Shown: piece after piece, positions 9,596 through 20,791 of the stretch
Numbering within the stretch: position 1 is the stretch's first letter
How the letters are laid out: every line of letters begins with the position of its first letter
Source of the DNA: Larus michahellis
Taxonomy: Eukaryota > Chordata > Aves > Charadriiformes > Laridae
Direction of reading: 5' to 3'
DNA length: 64,000 bases
Assembly: GCF_964199755.1 (NCBI RefSeq)
Contig: NC_133906.1
Location: 1,488,001-1,552,000 of the forward strand
The notes under the pieces: model-generated
Databases searched by the model: none
The model's input: only the letters and a program-made list of their open reading frames with translations
Told to the model about the DNA's origin: nothing
Position numbers and translations under genes: made by a program

Positions 9596-12060
9596 GTTGG
9601 TGTTCCGTGTTGCGGGTGGTGGTGGTGGTGCAGGCGGCGTGGTCGCTGGTCGCTGGTCAGGTGCGGTACTCGGTGCCGGAGGAAGCCAAGGCCGGGACGG
9701 TGGTGGGTCGTCTGTCGCAGGACCTGGGCCTGGAGGCGGGCGAAGCGGAGTCGCGGCGCCTGCGTCTGGTGTCGCAGGGCCGTCGTGCGAGCGTGGAGGT
9801 GAGCGGGGCGAGCGGGGCGCTGGTGGTGAGCTCGCGTCTGGACCGGGAGGAGCTGTGCGGGAAGAGCGCGCCGTGCGCCCTGCGCCTGGAGGTGCTGGTG
9901 GAGCGGCCGCTGCGGGTCTTCCACGTGGAGCTGGAGGTGACCGACATCAACGACAACGCCCCGCTCTTCCCCGCCGCCCGCAAAAACCTCAGCATCGTGG
10001 AATTCAACACGCTGCCGGGGTCCCGGTTCCCGCTGGAGGGCGCGTCGGATGCAGATATCGGAGCGAACGCGGAGCTCTCCTATACACTCAGCCCCAGCGA
10101 GCATTTTAAAATAGAAGAAGAAAACAGTAACTCGCGCAGTAAATCCCTGTTTCTGGTGCTCAGGAAACCGCTGGACCGCGAGACTTTGCCTGTGCACCGT
10201 TTGGTGTTGACGGCGAGTGACGGTGGCCGTCCATCGCTGACGGGCACGATGGAGCTGTTGATCTCGGTGCTGGACGCCAACGACAACGCGCCCCAGTTCA
10301 ACCACTCCGTGTATAAAGCGCAGCTGCAGGAGAATGCTCCCCCGGGAACTGTGTTTCTGCAGCTAACAGCGACAGACAATGATGAGGGAATTAATCAGGA
10401 GGTATATTATTCGTTTAGCGATATGATGCCTGCCAAAGTTCAGGACCTTTTCATAATTGACAGAAATTCCGGGGAAATACGGACTGCCGGTGAACTGGAT
10501 TTTGAAGACGTTCAGTCGTATGACCTGGAGATCGAAGCGAGAGACAAGGGGACGCCGCCGCTGTCGGGTCACTGCAGGGTGGTGCTGGAGGTGTTGGACG
10601 TGAACGACAACGCGCCGGAGGTGTGGGTGACGTCGCTGTCGGTGCCGGTGTCGGAGGACGCGGCGGTGGGGACGGTGGTGGCGCTGCTGAGCGTGTCGGA
10701 CCGGGACTCGGGGTCGAACGGGCGCGTGCGGTGCGCGGTGTGGCCGGCGTCGCCGTTCGGTCTGGTGTCGACGTTCGCGGGGTCGTACTCGCTGGTGCTG
10801 CGGGAGGCGCTGGACCGGGAGCGGGTGTCGGAGTACGAGGTGGAGGTGCGTGCGGAGGACGGCGGGTCGCCGCCGCTGCGCGCCAGTCGCGGGGTGCGTG
10901 TGCCGGTGTCGGACGTGAACGACAACGCGCCGGCGTTCGCGCAGGCGGTGTACACGGTGCTGGCGCGGGAGAACAACGCGGCGGGCGCGGAGCTGGCGCG
11001 TGTGTGGGCGCGGGACCCGGACGAGGCGGGCAACGGGCGCGTGAGCTACTCGGTGTGGGAGGGCGGTGTCGGGGGCGCGTCGTCGGGCGGGGGGTGGCGG
11101 TCGGCGTCGAGCTACGTGTCGGTGGACGCGGAGAGCGGGCGGCTGTGGGCGCTGCGGCCGTTGGACTACGAGGAGGTGCAGGTGCTGCAGTTCGATGTGC
11201 GTGCGGTGGACGCGGGGGAGCCGTCGCTGTGCGGCAACGCCACGGTGCAGGTCTTCGTGGTGGACGAGAACGACAACGCGCCGGCGCTGCTGCCGGCGTC
11301 GGGCGGCGGCGCGTGGTCCGGGTCGTCGTCGGAGGCGGCGTCGGTGCCGGGGTCGGGGTCGGTGTGGGCGTGGGCGTCGTGGGGGACGCCGGCGGGACAG
11401 GTGGTGGCGAAGATCCGGGCGGTGGACGCGGACTCGGGCTACAACGCGTGGCTGCGCTACGAGCTGTGGGAGCCGCGGGGGAAGGGCCCGTTCCGCGTGG
11501 GGCTGTACAGCGGCGAGGTGAGCACGGCGCGGGCGCTGGAGGAGGCGGACGGCCCGCGGCAGCGGCTGGTGATCGTGGTGCGTGACCACGGGGAGCCGTC
11601 GCTCTCGGCCACGGCCACGCTGAGCGTGTCGCTGGTGGAGGGCGGCGAGGCGGCGCTGGCGGCCGCGGGCTCGTCGTCGTCGTCGTCGTCGTCGGGGGTA
11701 GGGCTGCGTCCGGCGGAGGGCGGCGCGTCGGTGTCGTCGTCTGCGGCGACGAACGTGTGGCTGGTGGTGGCGATCTGCGCGGTGTCGAGCCTGTTCCTGC
11801 TGGCGGTGGTGCTGTACGTGGCGTCGCGGTGGGCGCCGCGGGCGGCCGTGCTGTCGGGGCCCGGTGCGGCGACGCTGGTGTGCGCCAGGGAAGTGGGGAG
11901 CTGGTCGTACTCGCAGCGGCAGAGCCGGAGCCTGTGCGTGGCGGACGGCGCGGGCAAGAGCGACCTGATGGTTTTCAGCCCCAACTTCCCGCCGCCGCCG
12001 CCGCCGCCCGTCCCCGCAGCGATGGAGTCGAATCCGGAGGCGCCCGCTCTCCTGGACACG
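9586..12060 (+). CDS. PCDHA: Protocadherin alpha variable exon 2 (EC2 type a, EC3 type I)
   Basis: Complete variable exon, 825 codons to the donor ACG|GTCAGT. Start chosen at MGVSWCSVLRVVVVVQ because it gives a signal peptide (residues 1-24, cleavage before QVRYSVPEEA) and has G at -3; the open frame upstream has no in-frame ATG. EC1 25-129 with the Cx5C loop CGKSAPC; EC2 130-238; EC3 239-346; EC4 347-451; EC5 452-568; EC6 569-690; Ser-rich stalk; membrane helix 724-746; tail to 825. DxNDN and DRE calcium motifs are intact. N-glycosylation sites at KNLS, FNHS and GNAT. EC2 carries SEHFKIEEENSNSRSK (shared with exon 5), EC3 carries PPGTVFLQLTATDNDEGINQ (shared with exons 4 and 6). Odd points: VCAREVGS in the tail where the others have VCASEVGS, FNHS for FNQS, and an overlapping upstream frame. 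Splices to constant exons outside the window. Confidence 0.97.
10029..10044 (+). promoter_or_regulatory. Exonic CTCF-like site in exon 2
   Basis: cccgctggagggcgcg, coding for FPLEGA at the start of EC2, matches the forward CTCF consensus at about 12 of 15 positions and lies about 445 bp after the ATG. Mammalian alpha exons have a second CTCF site inside the exon in addition to the promoter site; the identification here is by motif only. Confidence 0.45.
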
Positions 12061-13486
12061 GTCAGTGGCCCTCCCTTTCTCGCCTCTCGCCCCTTTCCCC
12101 TTTCTCTCCCTTCCGTCCCGTCCCCTGGGCAGTCGCTGTTGGGAGGGGTGTCTCATCCCGCGGGGGCGGTGGGTGGTTGTCGGGTGCTTAAGGATGTGAA
12201 TGGGACCTGTGAATGGGACCATCTGCCTTCGCGTCCTTGCCACTGCCCCTTCGGCTCTTGGTTTCTGGGGAAAAGTTAAGTGTATTGCAGCACCCACTAG
12301 CTTTTACCGATGCAGCTGAGATTTAGTGTTGCGGGTGTGAGTGTGATTGCGACGGGAGGTGCAATGCCATCGGCTTGCTGGTGTGTAGCATTTCCACCCG
12401 AGCTTGCTGAAGGAGTGCAAGAGTTTCAGGCTGTGGTGGTGACGGTCCCCCTGGCTGTATTTAGTGCCTTATTACCGTTGCTGTCTGATGACTGTGCTGG
12501 TTGCAGCTGTGGTTTCTCGTCGAATACTCTGTCCTCCTCTTCTTTGATTGTGCTTTTCAAGTTTGTGACTCAGGGTGACCATTGGACTTCAGGATCTTCT
12601 GCCCCCATGCTGTGATTTTGTGATTTTTATTCACCCACCAGAGTCTTTCAGAAAGTAGGGATGGCGTTGTGGTCTTCTCCTCTGTTCTTTTTCCACCTAT
12701 GTTGTTACTTTACATTCTAGAATAAAGTGTTCAGGGAGGGGAGTGTGACCCAAGGTAGGTGTCAGAAAGGGGAATTTTCTTTTCCTGCTGCCCCAATCCA
12801 TGTTATAGATTGCCGTTCCTGTGTGGAGAAGTGACGGGATATGATGTACGCAGGGCTCTTTTGAGAGTCTTTCAATATTTGCATCAACGTTGTCAGCCTT
12901 ATGGAAGCCCTGAAACCTTGTTTTCAAAAAAAAACCCCAAATTGTCCCATATGTTAGATATTATCCATTGCAGTGCTGTGCTCATCAACATTTGGGTTGT
13001 TCTCTCACAGAAGGAAATCTATGCCCATTGCCAGAGCTATCCTGACACCATCTCTACAAATAGCTGTGTAACATTTCAGATGTGTAACAGAGCGCCGAGG
13101 TGTGTAACATTTCCATCTGGTATAGCTGAAGCATTGCAAAACATGAAGTGTCAACTATAGCGAGTCTGTTGAACACAGTGTATATGATACCATCTCTAGG
13201 TTTTTTATGGTGCTCTCACTGATGGGAATGCTTGTGGACTCGTGTTCCTGGCTAGAGAAGTGGCATGATGTACGCTGGCTTTTATGATGTTTTTCAGGAT
13301 TTGTGTCTGCAGCCACACCGTCACAAGAGACCCGTAAACCTTCTTTTTAACACAAAAGCCCTACCAACCAACAAACAAATCCCCTGATAACAAAACCCCA
13401 AACCCCGAAGTCTCCTACAGAATCAATAGAATCTGTTGAATTGGGGTGCTTGTCAGTGTTTGGTTTGTTCCGTCATAGCATGAAAT
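12061..13486. other. Spacer 2, type A 3' flank; no gene seen
   Basis: Near-copy of the flank after exon 1. Intron start GTCAGT at 12061, pyrimidine-rich stretch, shared type A sequence, then two degenerate modules before the CR1. Open frames 12310-12615 and 12759-13160 are duplicates of those in spacer 1 with no support as genes. Confidence 0.7.
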
Positions 13487-14880
13487 GAATGATGCCGATC
13501 CACAAGAAGGGCTGGAAGGAGGATCTGGGGAAGTACAGGCCTGTCAGTCTGACCTTGTTGCCTGGGAAGGTCATGGAACAGATCACCCTGAGTGCCATAA
13601 TGTGGCACATGGAGGACAACCATGTGATCAGGCCCAGTCAGCATGGGTTCATGAAAGGCAGGTCCTGCTTGACAAACGCGATCTCCTTCTGTGACAAAGT
13701 GACCCGCTTGGTGGATGAGGGAAAGGCTGTGGATGTTGTTTATCTCGACTTATGTAAAGCCTTTGATAGGGTTTCCCACAGCATTCTGCTGGAGAAACTG
13801 TCTGCCCATGGCTTGGATGGGAGTACTCTGCGCTGGGTAAAAAAGTGGCTGGAGGGCCGGGCGCAGAGAGTGGTGGTGAATGGAGTTAAATCCAGTTGTC
13901 AGTGGGTCACGAGTGGTGTTCCGCAGGGCTTGGTACTGTGGCCTGTTCTCTTTATATCTTTATGAATGATCTGGACGAGGGGATCGAGGGCACCCTCAGT
14001 AAGTTTGCAGCCAACACCAAGTTGGGCGGGAGCGTGGACCTGCTTGAGGGTAGAAAAGCTCTGCAGGGGGATGTGGACAGGCTGGATTGATGGGCTGAGG
14101 CCAATGGCATGAGGTTGAAGAAGGCCAAGTGCCGTGTCCTGTTCTTGGATTACACCAACCCCCATGCAGCACTAGAGGCTTGGGGCAGAGTGGCTGGAGA
14201 GCTGCCTGGCAGAAAAGGACCTGGGGGTGTTGGTTTACTGCTGGCTGGATGTGAGCCAGCAGTGTTCCCAGGTGGCCAAGAAGGTGAAGAGCATCCTGGC
14301 GGGCATTGGGAATAATGTCAGGAGGGCTATGGAAGTGATCGTCCCTCTGTACTCGGCACTGGTAAGGCCCCACCTCGAGTGCTGTGTCCAGTTTTGGGCC
14401 CCTCACAACAAGAAAGACATTGAGGTGCTGGATCGTGTCCAGAGAAGGGCAATGAAGGTTGTGAGGGGTCTGGAGAACAAGTCTTATGAGGTGTGGCTGA
14501 GGGAGTGGGGTTGTTTATCCTGGAGAAAAGGAGGCTGAGGGAAGACCTTTTGCTCTCTACAATGACCTGTAGCGAGGAGGAGCTCAGTCTCTTCTCCTAA
14601 GTAACAGGCGATAGGACAAGAGGAGACGGCCTCAAGTTGTGCCAGGGTAAGTTTAGATTAGATATTAAGAAAAATGTTTAGACTGAAAGGGTTATTAAGC
14701 ATTGGAACAGGCTGCCCAGGGAAGTGGTAGAATCATCATCCCTGGGAGTATTTGAAAGATGGGTGGATGTAGTGCTTAGAGATATGGTTTCTTGTTGGTT
14801 TTTGTGAGTGTTAGGTTAAGGGTTGGACTCGATGATCTGAAAGGTCCCTTCCAACCTAGACAGTTCCATGATTCTGTGAA
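13487..14880 (+). mobile_element. CR1 LINE, 5'-truncated with intact 3' end
   Basis: The longest CR1 copy in the window with that after exon 5. It starts inside the RT domain (IHKKGWKEDLGKYRPVSL), has YLDLCKAFDRVSH and the decayed FAANTKLGG, then CR1 C-terminal motifs in other frames ([37 protein letters not shown]), then the 3' untranslated end gactcgatgatctgaaagg and the terminal attctgtgaa. The insertion lies within a spacer module: gaaat|gaatg before and gaatgcc after. The frameshift after VLF and the lost FADD aspartates are shared by all four copies, so they predate the duplication of the spacers. Confidence 0.93.
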
Positions 14881-17800
14881 TGCCATTGTCATCTAGAGCT
14901 GTTCTGATATCACCTTTAGAAAAATTAGAGAGTCTGCTGGACGTGGTCTAAATGAGACCATCATCCATATGTTATTTTATGGTGGTCTCATTGCTGGGAA
15001 GGGTCTGCAAAATCTGGAGTGAGCCCTGAGGTGGGAAAGGAAACTGTGTCATGTTTCAGAGGTAAATGTGGGAGTAGGGCCTGTCCATCTCTTGTTGTGA
15101 AGGGCGACCTTGAGCAGTGGGAAGACTTGTGTGAAGGAACTGGCAATCCTTGGGAAGACCATGGTCCGTGTCATAAGGCAATAGTGGGAGATGATCTTTT
15201 TGTCTTGAGAACACACATCCCAGAATGGGGAATGGAGGATGCCTAGAGGGGTGCATGAGGCAGGAAGGGCACCGAATCTTCCTGCCCAGGATCCTCTCAA
15301 AGGCTCCCAGGGTGTCTGAAGTTGGAGCCCTTCTGTGTCTTGAGATAGCGTGCGGTACTGACATGCCCACAATGTCCTGTGAACTTGCATTCCTGGCTGA
15401 ACTGGTGGCTTGAAGTACACTGACCTGTTCTCATATTCTTTTGTTATTTGCATTAGTAGCAACACCCTTAAAAATTGCCTGGAAATTCTCTTTTCAACAA
15501 CAAAACCCCTCTCAACCCAATTGTGCTACACAGTAGATATCGTCTGCTGGATTGGTGTTCTTGTCAACAAGAGGGTTGGTCTCTCTCAGTGTGAAATCAA
15601 TGCCCATTTCCATTAGAGTTGTCCTGACATGTTCTCTACAAAAGTCATGTTACATTTTCCTCTGAAATTGCTGAAGCATTGCCAGACATGAAGGGTCCTC
15701 TGCAGAGAGATTGTGATTCCATCTGTATGTTTTTTATGGTGCTCTCATTGATATTGCAAAGAGGGTATGAAAAGTCAGCTTGAGCGTTGAGGTGGGAAAG
15801 GGAACTGTGGCATGTGGCAGAGGCGAATGTGTCAGTGTCACAGAATAGGGCCCAGTCATTTTGTGATGTGAAAGTAACCTTGAGCAGTGGGAAGCCTTGT
15901 GTGAGAGAACTGGAAATCCTTGAGAAAACCATGGGCCATGTCATAAGCACATGGGAAGGTAAGGAGGAGGGTGTGACCTTTGGGCCTGTGACTTAACCTT
16001 ATACTTAGTCACTTGCACAGGTGTCATCACCAATGATGGTGTATCCTCTTGTCAATACAGTCTCGTTCTGATATGTGCAGGTATACACCAAACTCTGCAC
16101 AGCAACCCAGCCCTCGTATTCTATCACAGAAATGCTACGTAAAACGTTGTGAAAAATGATGAGGCATGTCATAAGAAGACAAGAATGGGAGATGATGTCC
16201 TTGCCTTGAGAAGACATGTCCCAGAGTGATGAATAGGAGGCTGACTAGAGGAAAGCGTGATGCAGGGTGGGCACAGAGTGTTTTTTTTCAGGATCCTTTC
16301 TGAGGCTCCAAGGGTCTGGAGTTGGAGGCCTTTGTGATCTTGAGATAAAATGTGGTATTGAAATGCCTGTAATGTCTTTTGATGTTATGAATATCTCCCA
16401 CCAGAGAAAGTCCCTTGTGCTGCTGTCGGCCTGACATAGGTGATGTGTGGTGAGAGTGATATGGAGACTGCTGGATACAGTCTGATGGAACTTTTCTTTT
16501 CCCTCTTGTATTGTGAAAAAGTGTAGTGGGTTTGTAGTACTGCAGTCTGCTGTCCTGGTGTTGTGACGGGCATCGACAGAATCTTCCACAGCCATTGATG
16601 TTGCCATGACGATTCCTTTCTCCTCCTAAGGCATGATTTGTAAATGGTCATGAAGGGATGAGTATAATCTTTGTGCTCCTGAATTCCCCTACTTGTGCAC
16701 TTGCACGGGTGGCCTCAGAAGAGATGGTGTGTCCTATTACTCTTGGCTCATTCTGATGCGTGTGCATTCCTGCATAACCCTGCAGAGCAGCCCAGCTCTG
16801 CTTTTCTATGGTACAAATTTTCCCACCCAGTTGCTATTCTGAGTGAGCTTGTGCATTGGCGTTTGGTGTGGTTCTCTTGAAGACTATAATCTGTGTGGTC
16901 TGAGATCTGAGCTGTCACAGCTCTTTCACAGCTCTAATTACAGAATCTTTATGAACAGTAATGTGCAGCTCTGTAGAGTTTGCACCTGAAAATGCTGAAA
17001 AGGCAGAAAGTATTTCAGGTGAAGCTCAGGTATCTGGGAAGAGTCTGCCAGAGAGTGAGTGCCTTTGCATCCATCCATCCATTCATTGTGCTGAGCATGA
17101 GGGAAGGTGAGCATATGCGAAGGCCTGGGTGATGCTCGGAGTGGTGTTGAGAGCTGGGGCATGTTATTGTGGTGGAGCAATGTCTGGGTATTGTGTCAGT
17201 GATGCTCCTAGTGGCCCAGAGTTGTGCCTGGGCATGTGTCCCTGGGAGGATGACTTTGAGTGGGGAAGAGTCTTGCCTGATGGAAATGGAGATGCTGGGT
17301 GTCTGTGTCACGGTCTGTGTCATTGTGGAAGGAGTGGGGAACGTCCGCTTAGCTGGAGATGCTGGGTGTCTGTGTCACGGTCTGTGTCATTGGGGAAGGA
17401 GTGCGGAACGTCCTCTTAGCTGGAGATCTCATTTCCCATGGCATGTCGTAGAAGATGCCCATAGAAAACCTTGAGAAGAGGCCTGATGTGCAGAGCTGAT
17501 TCCTCAGGATCCTCTCAGGTCCTCCAGAAGTTCTGCACATCCCTGCACCCTTTTGTCCTCCGTTGGATTCCTATGTGATGTGAAGACATCTGCCATAGGT
17601 TTCTTTAATCATTTGCTCTTGAACATGTTATGTTGTTAGTCAAATAGGTGGGTTTTGAAGTTTGAGACACTTTGTCCTCTGTAAAGCTCTCCTTGTTCAT
17701 CTCCCTGCTCATCTCTTTGCCTTGCTAGGCAGGTGAAGTGCTGTCTGTATTCAAGATGTTGGCAAGCCTTGTGTTTCAAACCAGTGGAATGGATTCCTTT

Positions 17801-18118
17801 GGTTAGCTACTCTCAGCCAAAATTCCCACCCTTTTAGTTTTTCTTCTCTCACATTGGCAATGTGTTGGTAACAGTGGATGAGATGCAGATGGCAGAATTT
17901 TGCAGCTGCCTGCTTGCAGAGCTTTGTGCCGTTTGGCATCAGTGTGGGGAACAGCTTTTCGATTCTCTTGAGCTGAGGTTGAAGTTGAGAGAATGTCCTT
18001 AGCTTTCAGGTGTCCCTTCTACTTCCTCTGTGACGGAAGTGCATAAGGGAGCACTACACACTGTCCAGTGATTTCAAGGCTTCTGCAGAACCTAATTTTT
18101 TCTGTTCCGGTCCCCCAG
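14881..18118. repeat. Spacer 2 field of diverged repeat modules; no gene seen
   Basis: Same ordered modules as in spacer 1, closest to spacer 5. Landmarks: aatgcccacaatgtcctgtg (15365), ttatgaatatctcccaccag (16385), aaccctgcagagcagcccag (16775) and agctctgtagagtttgcacc (16968). No coding gene or RNA gene recognised. Confidence 0.6.
17288..17427 (+). repeat. 67-bp tandem duplication
   Basis: The segment gatgctgggtgtctgtgtca...agctgga occurs twice head to tail, starting at 17291 and 17358, with four or so base differences. The other spacers have one copy, so this is local to spacer 2. Confidence 0.85.
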
Positions 18119-18203
18119 AAGTCTCTGATAATATTAAAGGAAATGTCCCTTAGAACCCATTCTCCTGTCTTGAAGATGCTTGTTATTCTAAAGAAGCAGC
18201 CAG
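18119..18203 (+). other. Candidate cryptic non-coding exon, spacer 2
   Basis: 85 nt between tcccccag and cag|gtaagt, equivalent to the segment at 7223. The donor is a perfect consensus. Confidence 0.3.
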
Positions 18204-19084
18204 GTAAGTCAATGATACCTTAGAGAAGGTGCGTTTGAGAGACAGGTGTACTTTTATTCCTGTTCAGTGGTGTTATCTTTATGTTGGGTGGATAAAATAT
18301 TGCCTGGATTGTAAAGTCTGTAGGCTTGGAGCAGCAAAGCGCCACTGCCTGCCCTTGTTCCTTTCCTTCCACTTGCAGGTACAGTGTGAGCAGACGGCAG
18401 CAAGCATGGAGGGAGGAGGGATTGCAGTGCATTTCTCTGGGTGGATGTGTTGGGTGTTGTGGGGATGTTCTCAGTGAAAATGTCATGGTGTTACCTTGGT
18501 GGCTTTTGTCTGGCTGTGTTTCATGGTGATGAAGGACCGGTATTCTTGGGGGCTAATGTCCCTGGGTACTGAGGATCTTGTTGTGTTCTGGCAGTGCATG
18601 CCTGCCTGAACAAGACAGCAAGAGCTTGCCATTCAACGTGCAGGTGGAAAATGAGGCCAGAGGAACAGCTCTTCCCTGAGATACCATCTTGGAGGATTTT
18701 TATGCTGGTCTGTGATGGTTTTGAGTTCCCAACAGACTCCCTTAAATTGTTTATGCTCATTGAAACCTGTTTCTGCAGATGTCCAAGTACGTGGGGCTTG
18801 TGTTTCTGAGGGTGGTGGGTTCTGTTGTGGTGTAGCAGGTCTGTTCTTTGCCATATGATTGCCTTGCTGTGTTATTTGGTGGGTGGTTGAGTGGACTGGA
18901 GGCTGAAGGTTGTTGTCTTCCTTTAGAAGAAATGAGGATGTGCAGGGGCAGTCTGTCTGTATTGCATAGACTGTAGGAAACCGGGAATCTTGTTCCCCAT
19001 GTGGAGGCATGGAAGGCGGAAGGGTAGGGGAATGAGAACTCTTGTCAAGGGCATTTCCATGCTTCATAGCAAGTGTGGTGTAGT
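18204..19084. other. Spacer 2, stretch before purine tract; no gene seen
   Basis: Nearly identical to 27122-28004; part of a recent duplication that continues through the purine tract. Nothing coding is visible. Confidence 0.6.
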
Positions 19085-20545
19085 GATGTGGAAAATATTT
19101 TGTTAAAGGGGTAAAAGAAGAGAGAAGGGTGGAAGGAGAAGAGAACAGGAAGCAATGTAAGGACAGGACAGAGAAGAAAAGAAAAAGGAAGAGAAAGACA
19201 AGAAGGAGGAGAGAAAATAGAAGAGGAAGAGAAACGAAGAAGGACTAATGGGAAAGGAAGAAGGAAAGAATGAGAATGGAAGCAGGATAGGAAAGAATCT
19301 GTGCCAGGTAAAAAGAAGCAAGGGAGAAAGAAAGGAGGAAGAAAAAGGAAGTAAGGAAGGAGGGAACGAATGAAAAAGCAAATGAACAAACAAACAAATG
19401 ATAGAGGAGACTGCTAGCTCGCAGTAATGTTATCTCTGCATGGTTAATGGAGTTGAGGACCTAGGCGTTCTTAGTACTCAGGGACATGGTGTAAAGGCTT
19501 GATGAGAAGTAGTGAGGAAGAGGAAGGAGATATCGCCTGAGGGCATGTCCATGATCCACGGCAGGTGTGATGTAGTCATATAGAAAACAGACTGGTAAAG
19601 GGAAGAAGAGAATGGGAGGGTAGGACAGGAAAAAGAAGAGAAGGAGTAAGGGGATACAGAAGAGAAAGAAGGAGGGAACAATAGAGAGAAAGAAAAGCAA
19701 TAGAGAGAAAGAAAGTTCGAAGCACGGAGTAGAAAGAAAAGCAAAAGAGAGAAAGAAAGTTCGGAGCAAGGAGTAGAAGGAAAAGCGACCAAGAGAAAAA
19801 AAGTATGAAGCAAGGAATGGAAAGAAAGAAGATAAAGGAAGAAACGATAGAGGAGTTTACTAGTATGCACCGATGCTATCACAGGACCGAGAAAGGAGGG
19901 TAGGGAGACGAAGAAAGCAAGAAGGCAAGAAACAAGGAAAGAAGGAGGAAAACAAAATAAATTTTAAAAAAAGGAAATAAAAAAACAAGGAAGGAATAAA
20001 TGAGGCAAGGAGGTAATAAAGGAAGGAAGATGAGAAAGAAGAGAAAGAAAAGAAATGATGAAGGAGACTGCCAGGGTGCAGCACGATATTCTCTAGACGC
20101 TGAACTGGTCCCTAACAGCCTCCGCCTTGGTTAAAGTCCCGATCTCCGGCGCGAATGTCCCGTAATTGGCGCTGATGGCTCCGCCTTTGATGGTGTCCGC
20201 CGCGGCGCGACTGGGGAGCTGCCAACATGGGAAAGAAGAGAGAAGGACGGAAGGAGAAGAGAACGGGGAGTAAAGACCAGGGCACGGCAGGGCAAGAACG
20301 AAACGAAGAATGAAGAAGAGAGAGAGGAAGAAGAAGGTGGAAAGATAAGAAAGCAGAGAGAGAGAAGAAAGAAGGCAGTAAAGTAGAAAACGATTATAAA
20401 AAAGTAGGAAAGAGAAAGGAAGGCAGAAACAGGAAGAACGGAATAAAGGGATCTAAGGAAGCAAACAGCAAGCAAGCATGGAAAAGGAAAGAAAGAGAGG
20501 AAGAAGAAAAAAAAGGGTAAAAGGAAGACACAGGGGAGGAGATGA
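19085..20545 (+). repeat. Purine-rich tract upstream of exon 3
   Basis: About 1.45 kb of A/G-rich + strand with mixed islands near 19412-19520, 19855-19885 and 20078-20229. Two copies of a tgtgatgta...gaaaa...ttaaaggg-like motif lie about 490 bp apart (19078 and 19566), and three copies of a gagaaagaaagttcg-like unit lie within 19685-19765. Almost the same sequence lies at 28005-29455. Confidence 0.85.
20078..20229. promoter_or_regulatory. Conserved CpG-containing island upstream of exon 3
   Basis: Ends about 565 bp before the ATG. Read on the minus strand it begins after a polypyrimidine run with ttggcag and ctccccag, and stays open as DTIKGGAISANYGTFAPEIG followed by TLTKAEAVRDQ. The same peptide, with changes, is readable upstream of exons 4, 6 and 7. 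Role unknown. Confidence 0.4.
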
Positions 20546-20599
20546 CGAGCTCGGGTCCGGGGACGCGTTTAGTGGTGTAGAGCGTGTGAGGCGTCGGAG

Positions 20600-20620
20600 C
20601 AGCACACGGTGTCGCTGCAG
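20600..20620 (+). promoter_or_regulatory. CGCT box / CTCF-like promoter element of exon 3
   Basis: Same core as upstream of exon 2; CGCT at 20613-20616, 176 bp before the ATG. Confidence 0.7.
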
Positions 20621-20791
20621 GCTCAGAAACGGCGTTGGAGCGTTGAGGCGGCTCCGCCCCGGTGCGGCGGAGAGCCCGGCTGTGAGCGCGGGGGGGCGGC
20701 GCGGGGCGGTGAGGAGAGCCGGTGCGTCCGGGCGGCGGCGGGGAGCCGTGCGGGGCCCGTGCGAGCGGCGGCGACTGCTTGGGCGGCGGCG

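Noticed and set aside
10623-11585. Gly/Ala/Arg-rich + strand frames in another phase inside each exon
   Set aside because: Shadows of the cadherin frame; composition-driven and without domains.
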